Assembly: GCF_010500245.1 (NCBI RefSeq)
Contig: NZ_JAAGOX010000011.1
Coordinates: 372,001 to 436,000, forward strand
DNA length: 64,000 nt
From: Ruegeria sp. PrR005
GTDB lineage: Bacteria; Pseudomonadota; Alphaproteobacteria; Rhodobacterales; Rhodobacteraceae
Direction of reading: 5' to 3'
Shown here: positions 1 to 7,842 of the stretch, piece by piece
Layout: every line of letters begins with the position of its first letter
How positions within the stretch are numbered: position 1 is the first letter of the stretch
The notes under the pieces: model-generated
What the model was told of the DNA's origin: nothing
Databases searched by the model: none
Seen by the model: the letters and a program-made list of their open reading frames with translations, nothing else
Made by a program: the position numbers and the translations under genes

Positions 1-183
1 GACCTGGCCCAGCCCGTGCACCCCTGCATCGGTGCGCCCGGCGGCGGCAATCGTGTGCGGTCCCGGCTCCAGTCGGGCCAGCGCGTCCTCGATGGCGCCC
101 TGAACCGACGGCAGCTCCTTCTGCCTTTGCCAACCGGCAAAGGGAGCGCCATGGTATTCGACTTTCAACGCGTATCTGGGCAT
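1..183 (-). CDS. truA: tRNA pseudouridine synthase A, N-terminal part
   Basis: This is the first 61 codons of TruA, which converts uridines 38-40 of the tRNA anticodon stem-loop to pseudouridine in the cytoplasm. The reverse strand reads from an ATG at 183 ([12 protein letters not shown]...) without a stop to the window edge. It shows the family's FAGWQRQ segment and the active-site block [13 protein letters not shown], whose Asp is the catalytic nucleophile. The rest of the gene lies beyond base 1. The family assignment is secure from this motif alone; nothing in the visible part looks damaged. Confidence 0.93.
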   Translation of the reverse strand, partial: MPRYALKVEYHGAPFAGWQRQKELPSVQGAIEDALARLEPGPHTIAAAGRTDAGVHGLGQV

Positions 184-220
184 GGCGCGCTGGTATCGCG
201 CGGGCGCCGCCCTGTCCAGT

Positions 221-269
221 GGGGGGCGTTGCCCCCGTCGCCTGACGGCGACTCCCCCGGAGTATTTCA
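221..269 (-). repeat. Intergenic repeat with hairpin (type 2, copy 1)
   Basis: On the minus strand the 16 bases TGAAATACTCCGGGGG (269-254) are followed 17 bases later by a GGGGGC..GCCCCC-type inverted repeat (236-221). The same 16-mer and a similar hairpin occur at 22126-22175 with a 19-base gap. The element sits between a decayed gene and the truA start, about 40 bases upstream of truA. It is probably a dispersed intergenic hairpin of this genome. Its function is unknown; it could stop transcription or shape mRNA ends. Confidence 0.6.
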
Positions 270-295
270 GGCGAAATGAAGCGGCAGAGCCTTGC

Positions 296-328
296 AAAAA
301 ACAGCGCAGCGGCCGGGCACCCCGGCCG
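296..328 (-). terminator. Probable rho-independent terminator
   Basis: Reading the minus strand, an 8-bp perfect stem (CGGCCGGG and CCCGGCCG, loop GTG) is followed eight bases later by six T residues. It begins three bases beyond the stop codon of the decayed surface-antigen-like gene. That suggests this gene was once a transcribed unit. The gap between stem and T-run weakens the call. Confidence 0.45.
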
Positions 329-330
329 TG

Positions 331-506
331 TCAGGAGATCAGCCGCCAAGCGTCGCCTGCCGTTTGCACAGGCGGATGCCGGTCGGCCTGGCCTGCTCAG
401 CCGCAGCCGGGTGGACCGTGAGAAGCGGCGTGGCGAAAAACTCACGGCAACCATCACCCTGGGGGTCATTCAGCTTTACCAAGATCCGTGCGACGGACCC
501 GACCTT
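331..506 (-). pseudogene. Decayed surface-antigen-like gene, C-terminal remnant
   Basis: One minus-strand frame encodes DGCREFFATPLLTVHPAA and then TGIRLCK. This resembles the C-terminal half of the intact exported protein at 1304-1657 (CAVLHHTIHPAGAAQAKLIG, then TRLCKGADGGW). After the Cys the frame ends early, at 339. A one-base shift instead reads TAGDAWRLIS and stops at 331, which is the expected family ending (DG/DxW). I see no clean upstream start or signal peptide in one frame, so the 5' part also appears shifted or lost. The terminator at 296-328 fits an ancestral gene end. It could instead be a sequencing error in an intact gene. The rest of 184-633 holds only the repeat and the terminator. 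Confidence 0.4.
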
Positions 507-633
507 ATCGCGGTGTGGTCGGCACGGGTGTTTCCCGCAATTGCAATCCGAAGGATACCCCCAACGGCCGATCCCCATGCCAAAGGCTGACTGTCCGGGC
601 CTCGGATTGGTCGCGGCGGGTGTGCATACCGGG

Positions 634-1029
634 TCAGCTTCGCTCCGGTCCCGGTATCCAGCGCCGTATGATGTCTTGGCTGTCGTCGAAATGGGCTTCG
701 AATATTGGGGAGGCGAGGATTGCCAGCATGTGCAGCTGGCCGTCGCCGACATTGCGGAAACCATGACGTCGTGTCGCGGGTATCAGTGCCGAATGGCCGG
801 CCCTTGCCTGAAGCCGTTCCCCTTCGAACCAGATCTCCGCCTCGCCTGACAGCACCGTCAGGACCTCCTCCACCGGATGCCAGTGGGTCGGAGCCCCGAG
901 TCCCGGCTCACACCACTGTTCGAAAATGGAAAGGGCGGAAGCGCCTGTCAGGGCCGAGACGCGCATGCGTGTCGAGACACCTGGACGCCAGTCAAGACAG
1001 GCTTGACTGTCATGATCGATCAAATCCAT
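634..1029 (-). CDS. Small cupin-domain protein
   Basis: A 131-residue single-domain cupin. The metal-binding cupin motif 1 is seen as HWHPVEEV, followed by a Glu-containing strand, and motif 2 as the later HGFRN segment, so a bound metal ion is likely. I start it at the ATG at 1029 because GGAGG lies seven bases upstream; an upstream in-frame start would add 18 residues with no family character. No signal peptide, so it is probably cytoplasmic. Small cupins of this kind include sugar isomerases, dioxygenases and sensors, and the substrate cannot be read here. Its neighbours are not an operon. It is not obviously tied to the purine genes, although the bicupin allE lies 0.8 kb away on the other strand. 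Confidence 0.75.
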   Translation of the reverse strand: MDLIDHDSQACLDWRPGVSTRMRVSALTGASALSIFEQWCEPGLGAPTHWHPVEEVLTVLSGEAEIWFEGERLQARAGHSALIPATRRHGFRNVGDGQLHMLAILASPIFEAHFDDSQDIIRRWIPGPERS

Positions 1030-1303
1030 GCCAACACCTCCCATGGGCGGGCGGAACTGGCCCGCTGCATTCGACCCGGCCACACTCCGTCCATCGCCCC
1101 CGCACCCCTGAACCAGGGATGGCGGTTGGCATTTTCCGGGTGCCTCCCCCCGAGCTCCGGAAAGAACGCCCTTGCCTGCAAGATATCATGTCCTGCGAGA
1201 TCGCACACGAGTTTCGGCTCTGGCTGGAAGTATGCATATGCCGGGAAAGATCCGAATGACCGCCAGAGGCCGTTCGTGGAGATAATTGAGAACGGTCTGA
1301 CTA

Positions 1304-1657
1304 TTACGGCGTCAGCATCCACCCCCCGTCCGCCCCCTTGCACAGCCGGGTGCCGATCAGCTTGGCCTGCGCGGCGCCAGCCGGGTGAATGGTGTGGTGC
1401 AGCACCGCGCATTCGCCCTGTACCGCGTCCACCCGCACCGCCCCGCGCGAGTCGGTTCCGGCGTTCTCCCAGGTCGCTTCGCGCCCGACAACGGGGCGGT
1501 CATCAACCACCAGCTGGCGCGAGGCCGCGCCCATCAGCTGGAAATCCTCGGGCGAGAGGCCGATCTCGGCAATGATGCGCGACAGCGGCTTGGCATCGGC
1601 GGCAGCGGCAAGGCTCAGGGCGGTGGCGGTCAGCAGAAAAAGGAAGGCGCGTCTCAT
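1304..1657 (-). CDS. Exported surface-antigen-like protein
   Basis: A 117-residue protein with a clear Sec signal peptide (MRRAFLFLLTATALSLAAAADA) and GAGG five bases before the ATG. The mature part ends in a pattern seen in short envelope surface-antigen domains: a WEN segment, a Gly-rich turn, two Cys (EC...RLCK) and a closing DGGW. The two Cys could form a disulfide in the periplasm. Function is not known to me. A decayed relative lies 0.8 kb away at 331-506, so this may be the surviving copy of a duplication. It is transcribed alone, away from allE. Confidence 0.6.
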   Translation of the reverse strand: MRRAFLFLLTATALSLAAAADAKPLSRIIAEIGLSPEDFQLMGAASRQLVVDDRPVVGREATWENAGTDSRGAVRVDAVQGECAVLHHTIHPAGAAQAKLIGTRLCKGADGGWMLTP

Positions 1658-1837
1658 CTGGTCCTCGAAATCGGTTCAGGTCTGTGGCCATCGTTACACG
1701 CCCCGACCGCACAGACCAAGATGCCGAACTGTCCCGGGTATCTTCAAAATATCCCGAAGGAACCTATCGGGTCTTTTGCCCTAGGACCGGGGGAATGCTT
1801 GTCCCAGATTGCCGGGTAACACAGGTACGAGGCACAG

Positions 1838-2665
1838 ATGGCACATCCCACCTATTACGCGCCCCAGGGCGGGCATCCGGGGCAAGAGCAGCTCTTGACC
1901 GACCGGGCGATGTTCACCACCGCCTATGCGGTGATCCCCAAGGGCACGATGCGCGACATCGTCACCAGTTTCCTGCCGTTCTGGGACAAGACGCGGGTCT
2001 GGGTGCTGGCGCGGCCGCTGAGCGGGTTTGCCGAGACGTTCTCGCATTACATCATGGAGGTGCATCCCGGCGGCGGCAGCACCCGGCCCGAGACCGACCC
2101 GGGCGCCCAAGGGGTGCTCTTTGTCGTCGAGGGCGCGGTGACGCTGACCATCGCGGGCACCGATCACGTGCTAGAGCCGGGCGGATATGCCTATCTGCCC
2201 GCCGGTTGTGACTGGCACCTGCGCAACCATGCGGGGCCTGCGGCGCGGTTCCACTGGATCCGCAAGGCATACGAGGCGGTCGAGGGGATCGACCGGCCCG
2301 AACCCTTTGTCACCCGCGAGCAGGATGTCGCCCCACGCGAGATGCCGGGTACCGAAGGGCGCTGGTCGACCACGCGCTTTACCGACCCCGAGGACCTGCG
2401 CCACGACATGCATGTCAACATTGTCAACTTCCTGCCCGGCGGGGTGATCCCCTTTGCCGAGACCCATGTGATGGAACACGGGCTTTACGTGCTCGAAGGC
2501 AAGGCTGTCTATCGGCTGAACCAGGACTGGGTCGAGGTCGAGGCGGGCGATTACATGTGGCTGCGCGCCTTTTGCCCGCAGGCGTGTTACGCGGGTGGTC
2601 CGGGGCGGTTCCGCTACCTGCTCTACAAGGACGTGAACCGGCACATGGCATTGCCGCGCCGGTAG
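1838..2665 (+). CDS. allE: (S)-ureidoglycine aminohydrolase
   Basis: A 275-residue bicupin matching the UGHY/AllE family. The enzyme converts (S)-ureidoglycine to (S)-ureidoglycolate with release of ammonia, between allantoate breakdown and AllA. Two cupin folds are visible: residues ~60-140 (HYIMEVHPGGGS, then GYAYLPAGCDW) and ~190-265 (MHVNIVNFLPGG, ETHVMEHGLYVLEG, then DYMWL). The second carries the His/Glu metal ligands typical of the active site. GAGG lies five bases before the ATG. The gene is single and ends at a strong terminator (2708-2741). The rest of the purine genes, including allA, are 5 kb downstream, so the pathway is split into separate transcripts. Confidence 0.9.
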   Translation: MAHPTYYAPQGGHPGQEQLLTDRAMFTTAYAVIPKGTMRDIVTSFLPFWDKTRVWVLARPLSGFAETFSHYIMEVHPGGGSTRPETDPGAQGVLFVVEGAVTLTIAGTDHVLEPGGYAYLPAGCDWHLRNHAGPAARFHWIRKAYEAVEGIDRPEPFVTREQDVAPREMPGTEGRWSTTRFTDPEDLRHDMHVNIVNFLPGGVIPFAETHVMEHGLYVLEGKAVYRLNQDWVEVEAGDYMWLRAFCPQACYAGGPGRFRYLLYKDVNRHMALPRR

Positions 2666-2707
2666 GACGGTTCCCACCAAAGCTGGTTTTTCCGGTCAAG
2701 CTCAAGT

Positions 2708-2741
2708 ACCCTGAAGGTCTCGCGACATTCAGGGTTTTTTT
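2708..2741 (+). terminator. Rho-independent terminator after allE
   Basis: A perfect 8-bp stem (ACCCTGAA at 2708-2715, TTCAGGGT at 2728-2735) with a 12-base loop runs directly into seven T residues. It lies 43 bases after the allE stop and 48 bases before the next start. This is the clearest intrinsic terminator in the window. Confidence 0.88.
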
Positions 2742-2789
2742 CGACCTGTTCGCCGCCCCCCTCTGACGCCACGGAAAATCGGAAACGTC

Positions 2790-4118
2790 ATGAAGCGACC
2801 CAAAACCCGCTACGCATTGGCCGGGGATACGCATATCGCCTACCAGGTTTTTGGAGACGGCCCGGTCGATCTGCTATGGGCGCAGGGCTGGGCCACACAT
2901 ATCGAATATGCCTGGGAAAGCCCCGACTACGCCCGGTTTCTGACCAAGATGAGCCGGTTTGCCCGCATCATCTTCTTCGACAAGCGCGGCGTCGGCATGT
3001 CGGACCGCGACGTGGGATACCCGACGTTGGAGGAAAGATCACAGGACATCACAGCCGTGCTGGATGCCGCGGGCACGGATCGCGCAGCCCTGTTCGGAAT
3101 GTCCGAGGGCGGTGCGATTTCAAGCGTCTTTGCCGCGACTCACCCAGAGCGCGTCAGCCACCTGATCCTGAATGGCAGCCGGGCCTGTTACAAATGGCAT
3201 CCCGATTACCCCATGGGCTTGAAACCCGACGCGCTGCGGGCCGAGATCGAGAAGTTCAGTAAACCATCAGACAATGCCGACCGAAAGGTCGATGGGGCTC
3301 CGAGCATTGCCGACGATCCGGCGGCAATCGAGTGGCTGGACACCTACTTCCGCTATGCCGCCAGCCCGCGTGCCCTGGCGAAACTGGCGGTGCTGAACTA
3401 CGACATCGACTATCGCAGCGTGCTTTCGTCGATCCAGGCGCCCACGCTGTTGCTGCAGCGCGAAGGCGACCGCTGGTGCAGCCCGGATCACGCGCGATTC
3501 CTGGCCGAGCACATCGCAGGCGCCGAACTGCGTATACTGCCCGGAGAGGATCACATCGCGTGGTATGGCGACCAGGACCAGCTGGTGTCCGAGATCAGGG
3601 CATTCGTGACCGGTGAACGGATTTCGGCGCCACCGGAACGGGCGCTTGTGACGCTGGTGTTTCTGGACCTGGTAGGGTCCACCGAGCACCTGACGCATAT
3701 GGGCGACGAGCGGTGGCGCAGCGTTCTGGAACAGCTTGACCATACCGTCGCCCGGCGTATCGCGGTGTTCGGCGGCAGACAGGTCAAGCATACGGGTGAC
3801 GGATATCTTCTGTCCTTCCGCGGGCCAACCAGCGCGGTGGAATGTGCCCGGACCTTGCGCCAGGACGTGGCCGGTTTGGGCCTGCAATGCCGAACAGGTG
3901 TGCATACCGGGGAATGTGAGATGCGCGGGGAAGATCTGTCCGGCATATCGGTACACGTCGCTGCCCGCATCCAGTCCGAGGCCGGGCCAGATGAGATCCT
4001 GGTGTCACAGACCGTCAAGGACCTTTCCCTCGGTGCACAAATGGAGTTCGCAGCTCTCGGTTCCCGCCAGCTTCGCGGTGTGCCGGGCGATTGGCCGCTG
4101 CACAGGTTGACGGACTGA
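2790..4118 (+). CDS. Alpha/beta hydrolase fused to class III nucleotidyl cyclase domain
   Basis: A 442-residue soluble fusion. Residues ~10-275 are an alpha/beta hydrolase with the nucleophile elbow GMSEGG (Ser105), an acid candidate at Asp227 (GDRW) and a late His255 (GEDH). Residues ~285-440 are a class III adenylate/guanylate cyclase homology domain. It shows LVFLDLVGST with metal ligand Asp293 and HTGDGYLLSF with Asp337, the second metal ligand. It ends in VHVAARI, where Arg393 is kept but the usual transition-state Asn is His389, so activity may be altered or lost. The arrangement is known from other bacteria; the hydrolase part probably acts as a sensor for a small ligand. It has its own promoter region after the allE terminator and no partner gene. 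Making cAMP is inferred, not shown. Confidence 0.88.
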   Translation: MKRPKTRYALAGDTHIAYQVFGDGPVDLLWAQGWATHIEYAWESPDYARFLTKMSRFARIIFFDKRGVGMSDRDVGYPTLEERSQDITAVLDAAGTDRAALFGMSEGGAISSVFAATHPERVSHLILNGSRACYKWHPDYPMGLKPDALRAEIEKFSKPSDNADRKVDGAPSIADDPAAIEWLDTYFRYAASPRALAKLAVLNYDIDYRSVLSSIQAPTLLLQREGDRWCSPDHARFLAEHIAGAELRILPGEDHIAWYGDQDQLVSEIRAFVTGERISAPPERALVTLVFLDLVGSTEHLTHMGDERWRSVLEQLDHTVARRIAVFGGRQVKHTGDGYLLSFRGPTSAVECARTLRQDVAGLGLQCRTGVHTGECEMRGEDLSGISVHVAARIQSEAGPDEILVSQTVKDLSLGAQMEFAALGSRQLRGVPGDWPLHRLTD

Positions 4119-4181
4119 CACCCAAGCAGGTGTGAGCGCTTGCCTTGTTCCGGGCGGGTTTCTTCAACAAACCTTCGAAGG

Positions 4182-5093
4182 TTAGATCGAATTTGACAGG
4201 GTTTGTGGCCTGCCCGGTTCTCGCGCCGTGCTACGGTCTTCGCGCGGGGGGCGCCCGAATTTCCGGGCGTAGTCGCGGCTGAACTGTGCGGGGCTTTCAT
4301 AACCGACATCGAATGCGACCGAGGCCACGGCCGCGGTGCTGTCCAGGATCAGGCGCCGCGCCTCGAGCAGGCGGATGTCCTTCTGGTACTGTCCAGGTGT
4401 CAGCCCGGTCACCGCCTTGAAATGCGCGTGAAAAGACGACGTGCTCATGCCCGCATGCTCGGCCAGCGCCGACACTTTCATCGGCGCGTCGATCGAGGCG
4501 CGGATCGAGGCGATGGCCCGCGCGACGTGGTTCGAAGGGTCCTCGCGGTAGAGGAACCGTCTGAGGATCGCCCCCTGCGGCGAGAGCAGAAGCCGCGCGT
4601 GGATCTCGCGCAGCAGGATCGGGGCCAGAAGTGGAGCAGCGGCCTGCTGTCGGGCCAGCGCCAGGAACCGGGCAACGGCATCGCTCAATTCACGTTCGGC
4701 CGGGCAAGCCATTAAAGCCGCCGGGTTGTCCGCGCCCTCGGCGATGTCCGGCATCTGGTCGAAGAAACCGCGCAGCAGGCCGAGGTCCAGCGGCAGCACG
4801 ACGGCGATGTAAGGTTCCGCCGGAGAGGCCCGGGTGATGCGCGACAGAACCGGCAGGTCGTGGCTGACGATGATGGCATGCCCCGCCGGGCAATGAACCG
4901 ACAGGGTCCCTGCGGTGACCTCCTTGGCGCCTTGCAGGACCAGGCAGAGCAAGGGACGGTACAGTGTCCCCTCAATATCCGAGGGGCGGGTGCGCCGCAG
5001 CAGGGCCGCCCCGCCCAAGCCAAGCCGGGTCACGCCATCGACCGCATCGGGCGCTGCCAGTTCACTTGCCAGATGAATGAGTTCCGATTGCAT
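4182..5093 (-). CDS. AraC-family transcriptional regulator
   Basis: A 303-residue regulator. The N-terminal ~190 residues form the cupin-like ligand domain of the AraC_N type (LYRPLLCLVLQGAKEV, then GHAIIVSHDLPV). The C-terminal ~100 residues hold the two helix-turn-helix units (VSALAEHAGMSTSSFHAHFK and VASVAFDVGYESPAQFSRDY). I start at the ATG at 5093, preceded by a G-run four bases upstream; a longer frame upstream adds unrelated residues. It is divergent from the aldo/keto reductase at 5283, the usual pairing in which the regulator controls its neighbour. An inverted repeat at 5152-5177 and a further half-site at 5230-5237 lie between them. The inducer is unknown, though aldehydes are common in this subfamily. 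Confidence 0.9.
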   Translation of the reverse strand: MQSELIHLASELAAPDAVDGVTRLGLGGAALLRRTRPSDIEGTLYRPLLCLVLQGAKEVTAGTLSVHCPAGHAIIVSHDLPVLSRITRASPAEPYIAVVLPLDLGLLRGFFDQMPDIAEGADNPAALMACPAERELSDAVARFLALARQQAAAPLLAPILLREIHARLLLSPQGAILRRFLYREDPSNHVARAIASIRASIDAPMKVSALAEHAGMSTSSFHAHFKAVTGLTPGQYQKDIRLLEARRLILDSTAAVASVAFDVGYESPAQFSRDYARKFGRPPREDRSTAREPGRPQTLSNSI

Positions 5094-5151
5094 GGGACCC
5101 CCCTGAGACCTTTCTTGGAAGCCGCATAGCACAAAGCTGACCGGGCAGAGG

Positions 5152-5177
5152 ATATTCTCCGAGTAATTGGAGAATAT
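5152..5177. promoter_or_regulatory. Inverted repeat, candidate AraC-type operator
   Basis: A perfect 9-bp inverted repeat, ATATTCTCC and GGAGAATAT, separated by eight bases. A matching half-site, TTCTCCAA, follows at 5230-5237. All lie between the divergent regulator and reductase genes in an AT-rich stretch. Binding by the 4182-5093 product is inferred from position. Confidence 0.55.
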
Positions 5178-5282
5178 GGCAAGACAAAACGACAAATTGA
5201 CAAATTTTGAGTTAAGTAATCGCTACAACTTCTCCAATAAAGCAAGCCATAGCTTTTCCAGAGCACCTGTCGGAGAAACCAG

Positions 5283-6206
5283 ATGACCAGCACCCACAAC
5301 GACACCCCAAATACAGCCGCCGGCCTGCCCCTGGTCGGGTTCGGCACTTACCTCATTTCCGACGCGGATGCCGTCGCAGCGGTCGCGGCGGCCATCGGTG
5401 CCGGGTATCGCCACATCGACACGGCGGCGGGGTATTACAACGAGGCTGGCGTGGGCCAAGGCATCCGCGACGGTCTTTCGGCGGCCGGGCTTGACCGGGC
5501 CGACGTGTTTGTGACGACAAAGCTCTGGCCCGGCAACCCGGCCTGGGGGGATGCGCCCAAAGGTTATGACGAGACCATCGCGGCCTTTGAGACGTCGCGC
5601 GCGGCGCTGAGGCTGGACCATGTCGACCTTTACCTGATCCATGCCCCTTCCGGCGGGTCAGAACGGGTCAACGAATGGCGGGCGCTGGTCGACCTCAAGG
5701 AACAAGGAAAGGCGCGCGCCATAGGGGTCAGCAACTATACCGAAGCCCATATCGAAGAGATCCGGGCGGCTGGGCTGCCGATGCCCGAGTACAATCAGAT
5801 CGAGCTGCACCCCTGGTCACAGAAACCCGAATTGCTGGCATTCATGGCGGAAAACGGCATTGCGCCGATTGCCTACAGTTCGCTGGTGCCACTGTCCACC
5901 TGGCGCAGCGAGCCCGGGCAAGCCAGCGGCAAGACCGCCGAGATGCAGGCAGAGGGCAGCGATGCGGGGTCTCCGTTCAAGGCGATGGCCGCGAAATACG
6001 GGGTGACCGAGGCGCAGGTGCTGTTGCGTTGGGGCGTGCAAAAGGGCTTTGCGGTCCTGCCGAAAAGCCTCAACCCCCGGCGGATGCGCGAGAACATGGA
6101 TCTGTTCGGATTTGTGCTCGACGCCGATGACATGGCCCTGATCGAAACGATGGACCGGGGCGATGGTGTCGCCTGGGCGACGGGCGATCCGCGGTTCATG
6201 GGGTGA
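5283..6206 (+). CDS. Aldo/keto reductase
   Basis: A 307-residue NADPH-dependent aldo/keto reductase of the 2,5-diketo-gluconate reductase-like group, reducing carbonyls to alcohols in the cytoplasm. The catalytic tetrad is complete: Asp46 and Tyr51 (HIDTAAGYYNE), Lys80 (TTKLW) and His120 (YLIHAP). The cofactor site is seen as VLPKSLNPRRMREN. GGAG lies seven bases before the ATG. It is divergently transcribed from an AraC regulator, with a palindrome between them, so induction by a toxic aldehyde or similar is likely. The natural substrate cannot be inferred. A short CCCCA..TGGGG inverted repeat at 6221-6232 may end the transcript. Confidence 0.9.
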   Translation: MTSTHNDTPNTAAGLPLVGFGTYLISDADAVAAVAAAIGAGYRHIDTAAGYYNEAGVGQGIRDGLSAAGLDRADVFVTTKLWPGNPAWGDAPKGYDETIAAFETSRAALRLDHVDLYLIHAPSGGSERVNEWRALVDLKEQGKARAIGVSNYTEAHIEEIRAAGLPMPEYNQIELHPWSQKPELLAFMAENGIAPIAYSSLVPLSTWRSEPGQASGKTAEMQAEGSDAGSPFKAMAAKYGVTEAQVLLRWGVQKGFAVLPKSLNPRRMRENMDLFGFVLDADDMALIETMDRGDGVAWATGDPRFMG

Positions 6207-6372
6207 GACCGCGCAACACACCCCAGTTGGGGGCGGAATGCTGCTGATCCTTTCGAACGGGTGTTCCGCACAGCCAAAGCCATGCCCCAAGCTTATCCAT
6301 GCAAAGGCTTCTCAGGCCGCGTGCAATCTGTTCAACTTGTCACAGGATTTCACGTTTTAGAGGAGGCCCACC

Positions 6373-6696
6373 ATGAATACGCGCCCCAAGCGCCCGAACA
6401 CGGTCGCCCTTGTCGCCCTATGCGCTCTCTGGCCCGCGATTGCCACGGCACAGGACGCATCGGTCACCGTTCACGTGATGAGCCGGAGCTGGGCTGTCAC
6501 CCAAGTGTCGCAGGATCCGCTCATGTATCGCGCCACGCGGGACATGAACAACCTCAACCCCTTTGGCCCGCCCGCCCGGCTGCGGACCCATCAGGCAATT
6601 GCCGCCGTGCAGCAAGCGACCGGCTGCACGGTCGACCGCAAGACGCTCTACCAGAACATCTCGGGCCAGTTCTTTGCCCGGGTCACGTGCAAGTGA
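6373..6696 (+). CDS. Small exported hypothetical protein
   Basis: A 107-residue protein with a Sec signal peptide (residues ~1-26, cleaved near IATAQD) and an excellent ribosome-binding site (GAGGAGG six bases before ATG). The mature ~80 residues contain two Cys (TGCTVDRKTLY and the terminal VTCK) that could pair in the periplasm. I do not recognise the family. It stands alone between the aldo/keto reductase and gap, with 166 bases upstream that must hold its promoter. Confidence 0.65.
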   Translation: MNTRPKRPNTVALVALCALWPAIATAQDASVTVHVMSRSWAVTQVSQDPLMYRATRDMNNLNPFGPPARLRTHQAIAAVQQATGCTVDRKTLYQNISGQFFARVTCK

Positions 6697-6750
6697 GATC
6701 CGTCAAACCGGGGCATTGAGGTTGGTCAACGCTCCTGCCATAGCTTGTGC

Positions 6751-7734
6751 ATGAAAATCGCGATCAACGGATTCGGCCGCATCGGCCGCACCATCCTGCG
6801 GCAGCTGATGGCTCGGCCGCGGGTCACCGATATCGAGCTTGTGCTGATCAACGATATCGCGCCGCTCGACACCTGCGCCTATCTCTTCGAATACGACAGC
6901 ACCTTCGGCCCCTGGCGCGGCAGCGTCGAAACCGGGAATGAGACGCTGGTGGTGGACGGGGTCGAGATCCCGATGAGCCATAGCGCCGATCTGGCGCGGG
7001 TGGATCTGTCGGGGGTGGATGTGCTGCTCGATTGCACCGGCATCGCGCGCACCTCGGATGTGGCCGCGCGCGGTCTTGCCGCCGGGGCGGGCAAGGTGCT
7101 GATCTCGGGGCCGTCGCCGGCAGCCGAGATCACCGTCGTGCTGGGCGCGAACGAGGCGCGGCTGGGCAATGCCCGGATCGTATCGAACGCGTCGTGTACC
7201 ACCAACGCGCTGGCGCCGCTGGCGCGGGTGATCGACGAGATCGCGGGCATCGCCAGCGCCCATATGACCACGATCCACTGCTATACCAACAGCCAGCCGA
7301 TGGTCGACGCGCCGCGCGGCGACGCCGCGCGCTCGCGGGCGGGGGCGCTATCGATGGTGCCGACCACTTCCAGCGCCACCCATCTGATCGACGAGGTGCT
7401 GCCGCATCTGGCGGGCCGGATCTCGGGCGCGGCGGTGCGGGTGCCGACGGCCAGCGTTTCGGCCGTGGATCTGGTGGTACAGTTGCAGCGCCCGATGTCG
7501 GAGGCGGAATTCGATACCACCCTGCGCAGCGCGGTTGCGGCCTCGCTGGTGCTGGGCTGGACCGACAAGCCGCTGGTCTCTTCGGACCTGCGCGCGCGGC
7601 CGGAATCGCTGGTCATTGCGGGCCCCGAAACCCGAATGGTGGGTGACCGTCAGGTGCGCGTCTTTGGCTGGTATGACAATGAATGGGGGTTCTCGGCGCG
7701 GATGCTGGATGTGGCGCGCCTGATGGCGGGCTGA
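6751..7734 (+). CDS. gap: Glyceraldehyde-3-phosphate dehydrogenase, type I
   Basis: A 327-residue GAPDH. It has the N-terminal NAD-binding motif INGFGRIGR, the active-site SNASCTTN (Cys149) with the later His in HCYTNSQ, and the closing WYDNEWGFSARM. It oxidises glyceraldehyde 3-phosphate to 1,3-bisphosphoglycerate, or runs in reverse. The ATG at 6751 begins the family's first strand; a TTG two codons earlier is possible. There is no good ribosome-binding site. The gene is not beside pgk, tkt or other central-carbon genes, so it may be a second copy; a role as erythrose-4-phosphate dehydrogenase cannot be excluded. It ends just before a GC-rich hairpin. Confidence 0.9.
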   Translation: MKIAINGFGRIGRTILRQLMARPRVTDIELVLINDIAPLDTCAYLFEYDSTFGPWRGSVETGNETLVVDGVEIPMSHSADLARVDLSGVDVLLDCTGIARTSDVAARGLAAGAGKVLISGPSPAAEITVVLGANEARLGNARIVSNASCTTNALAPLARVIDEIAGIASAHMTTIHCYTNSQPMVDAPRGDAARSRAGALSMVPTTSSATHLIDEVLPHLAGRISGAAVRVPTASVSAVDLVVQLQRPMSEAEFDTTLRSAVAASLVLGWTDKPLVSSDLRARPESLVIAGPETRMVGDRQVRVFGWYDNEWGFSARMLDVARLMAG

Positions 7735-7745
7735 GGGCGAGAGCC

Positions 7746-7822
7746 GCGCGCGGGGCTTACGCCCCGCGCGCCCGGCCCAACCGGGGCCAACGCATCTTTG
7801 ATGCGGCGGAACCGGGCGGGAG
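7746..7822 (-). repeat. Intergenic repeat with hairpins (type 1, copy 1)
   Basis: Three blocks on the minus strand match 11823-11876 in order and spacing: CTCCCGCCCG (7822-7813), GCATCAAAGATGC (7804-7792) and TTGGGCCGGGCGC (7780-7768). An 11-bp perfect hairpin (7746-7756 with 7761-7771, loop TTAC) and a 9-bp hairpin (7812-7820 with 7826-7834) frame it. It lies between the convergent gap and permease genes, where it may also act as a terminator, although no T-run follows. Confidence 0.65.
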
Positions 7823-7842
7823 CGGCCCGCCCGGTGATAGGC

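Noticed and set aside
184-633. A second complete gene in the 450-base gap before the cupin
   Set aside because: Only a repeat, a terminator-like hairpin and a frame-shifted remnant are supported; the open frames there lack starts, ribosome-binding sites and domains.
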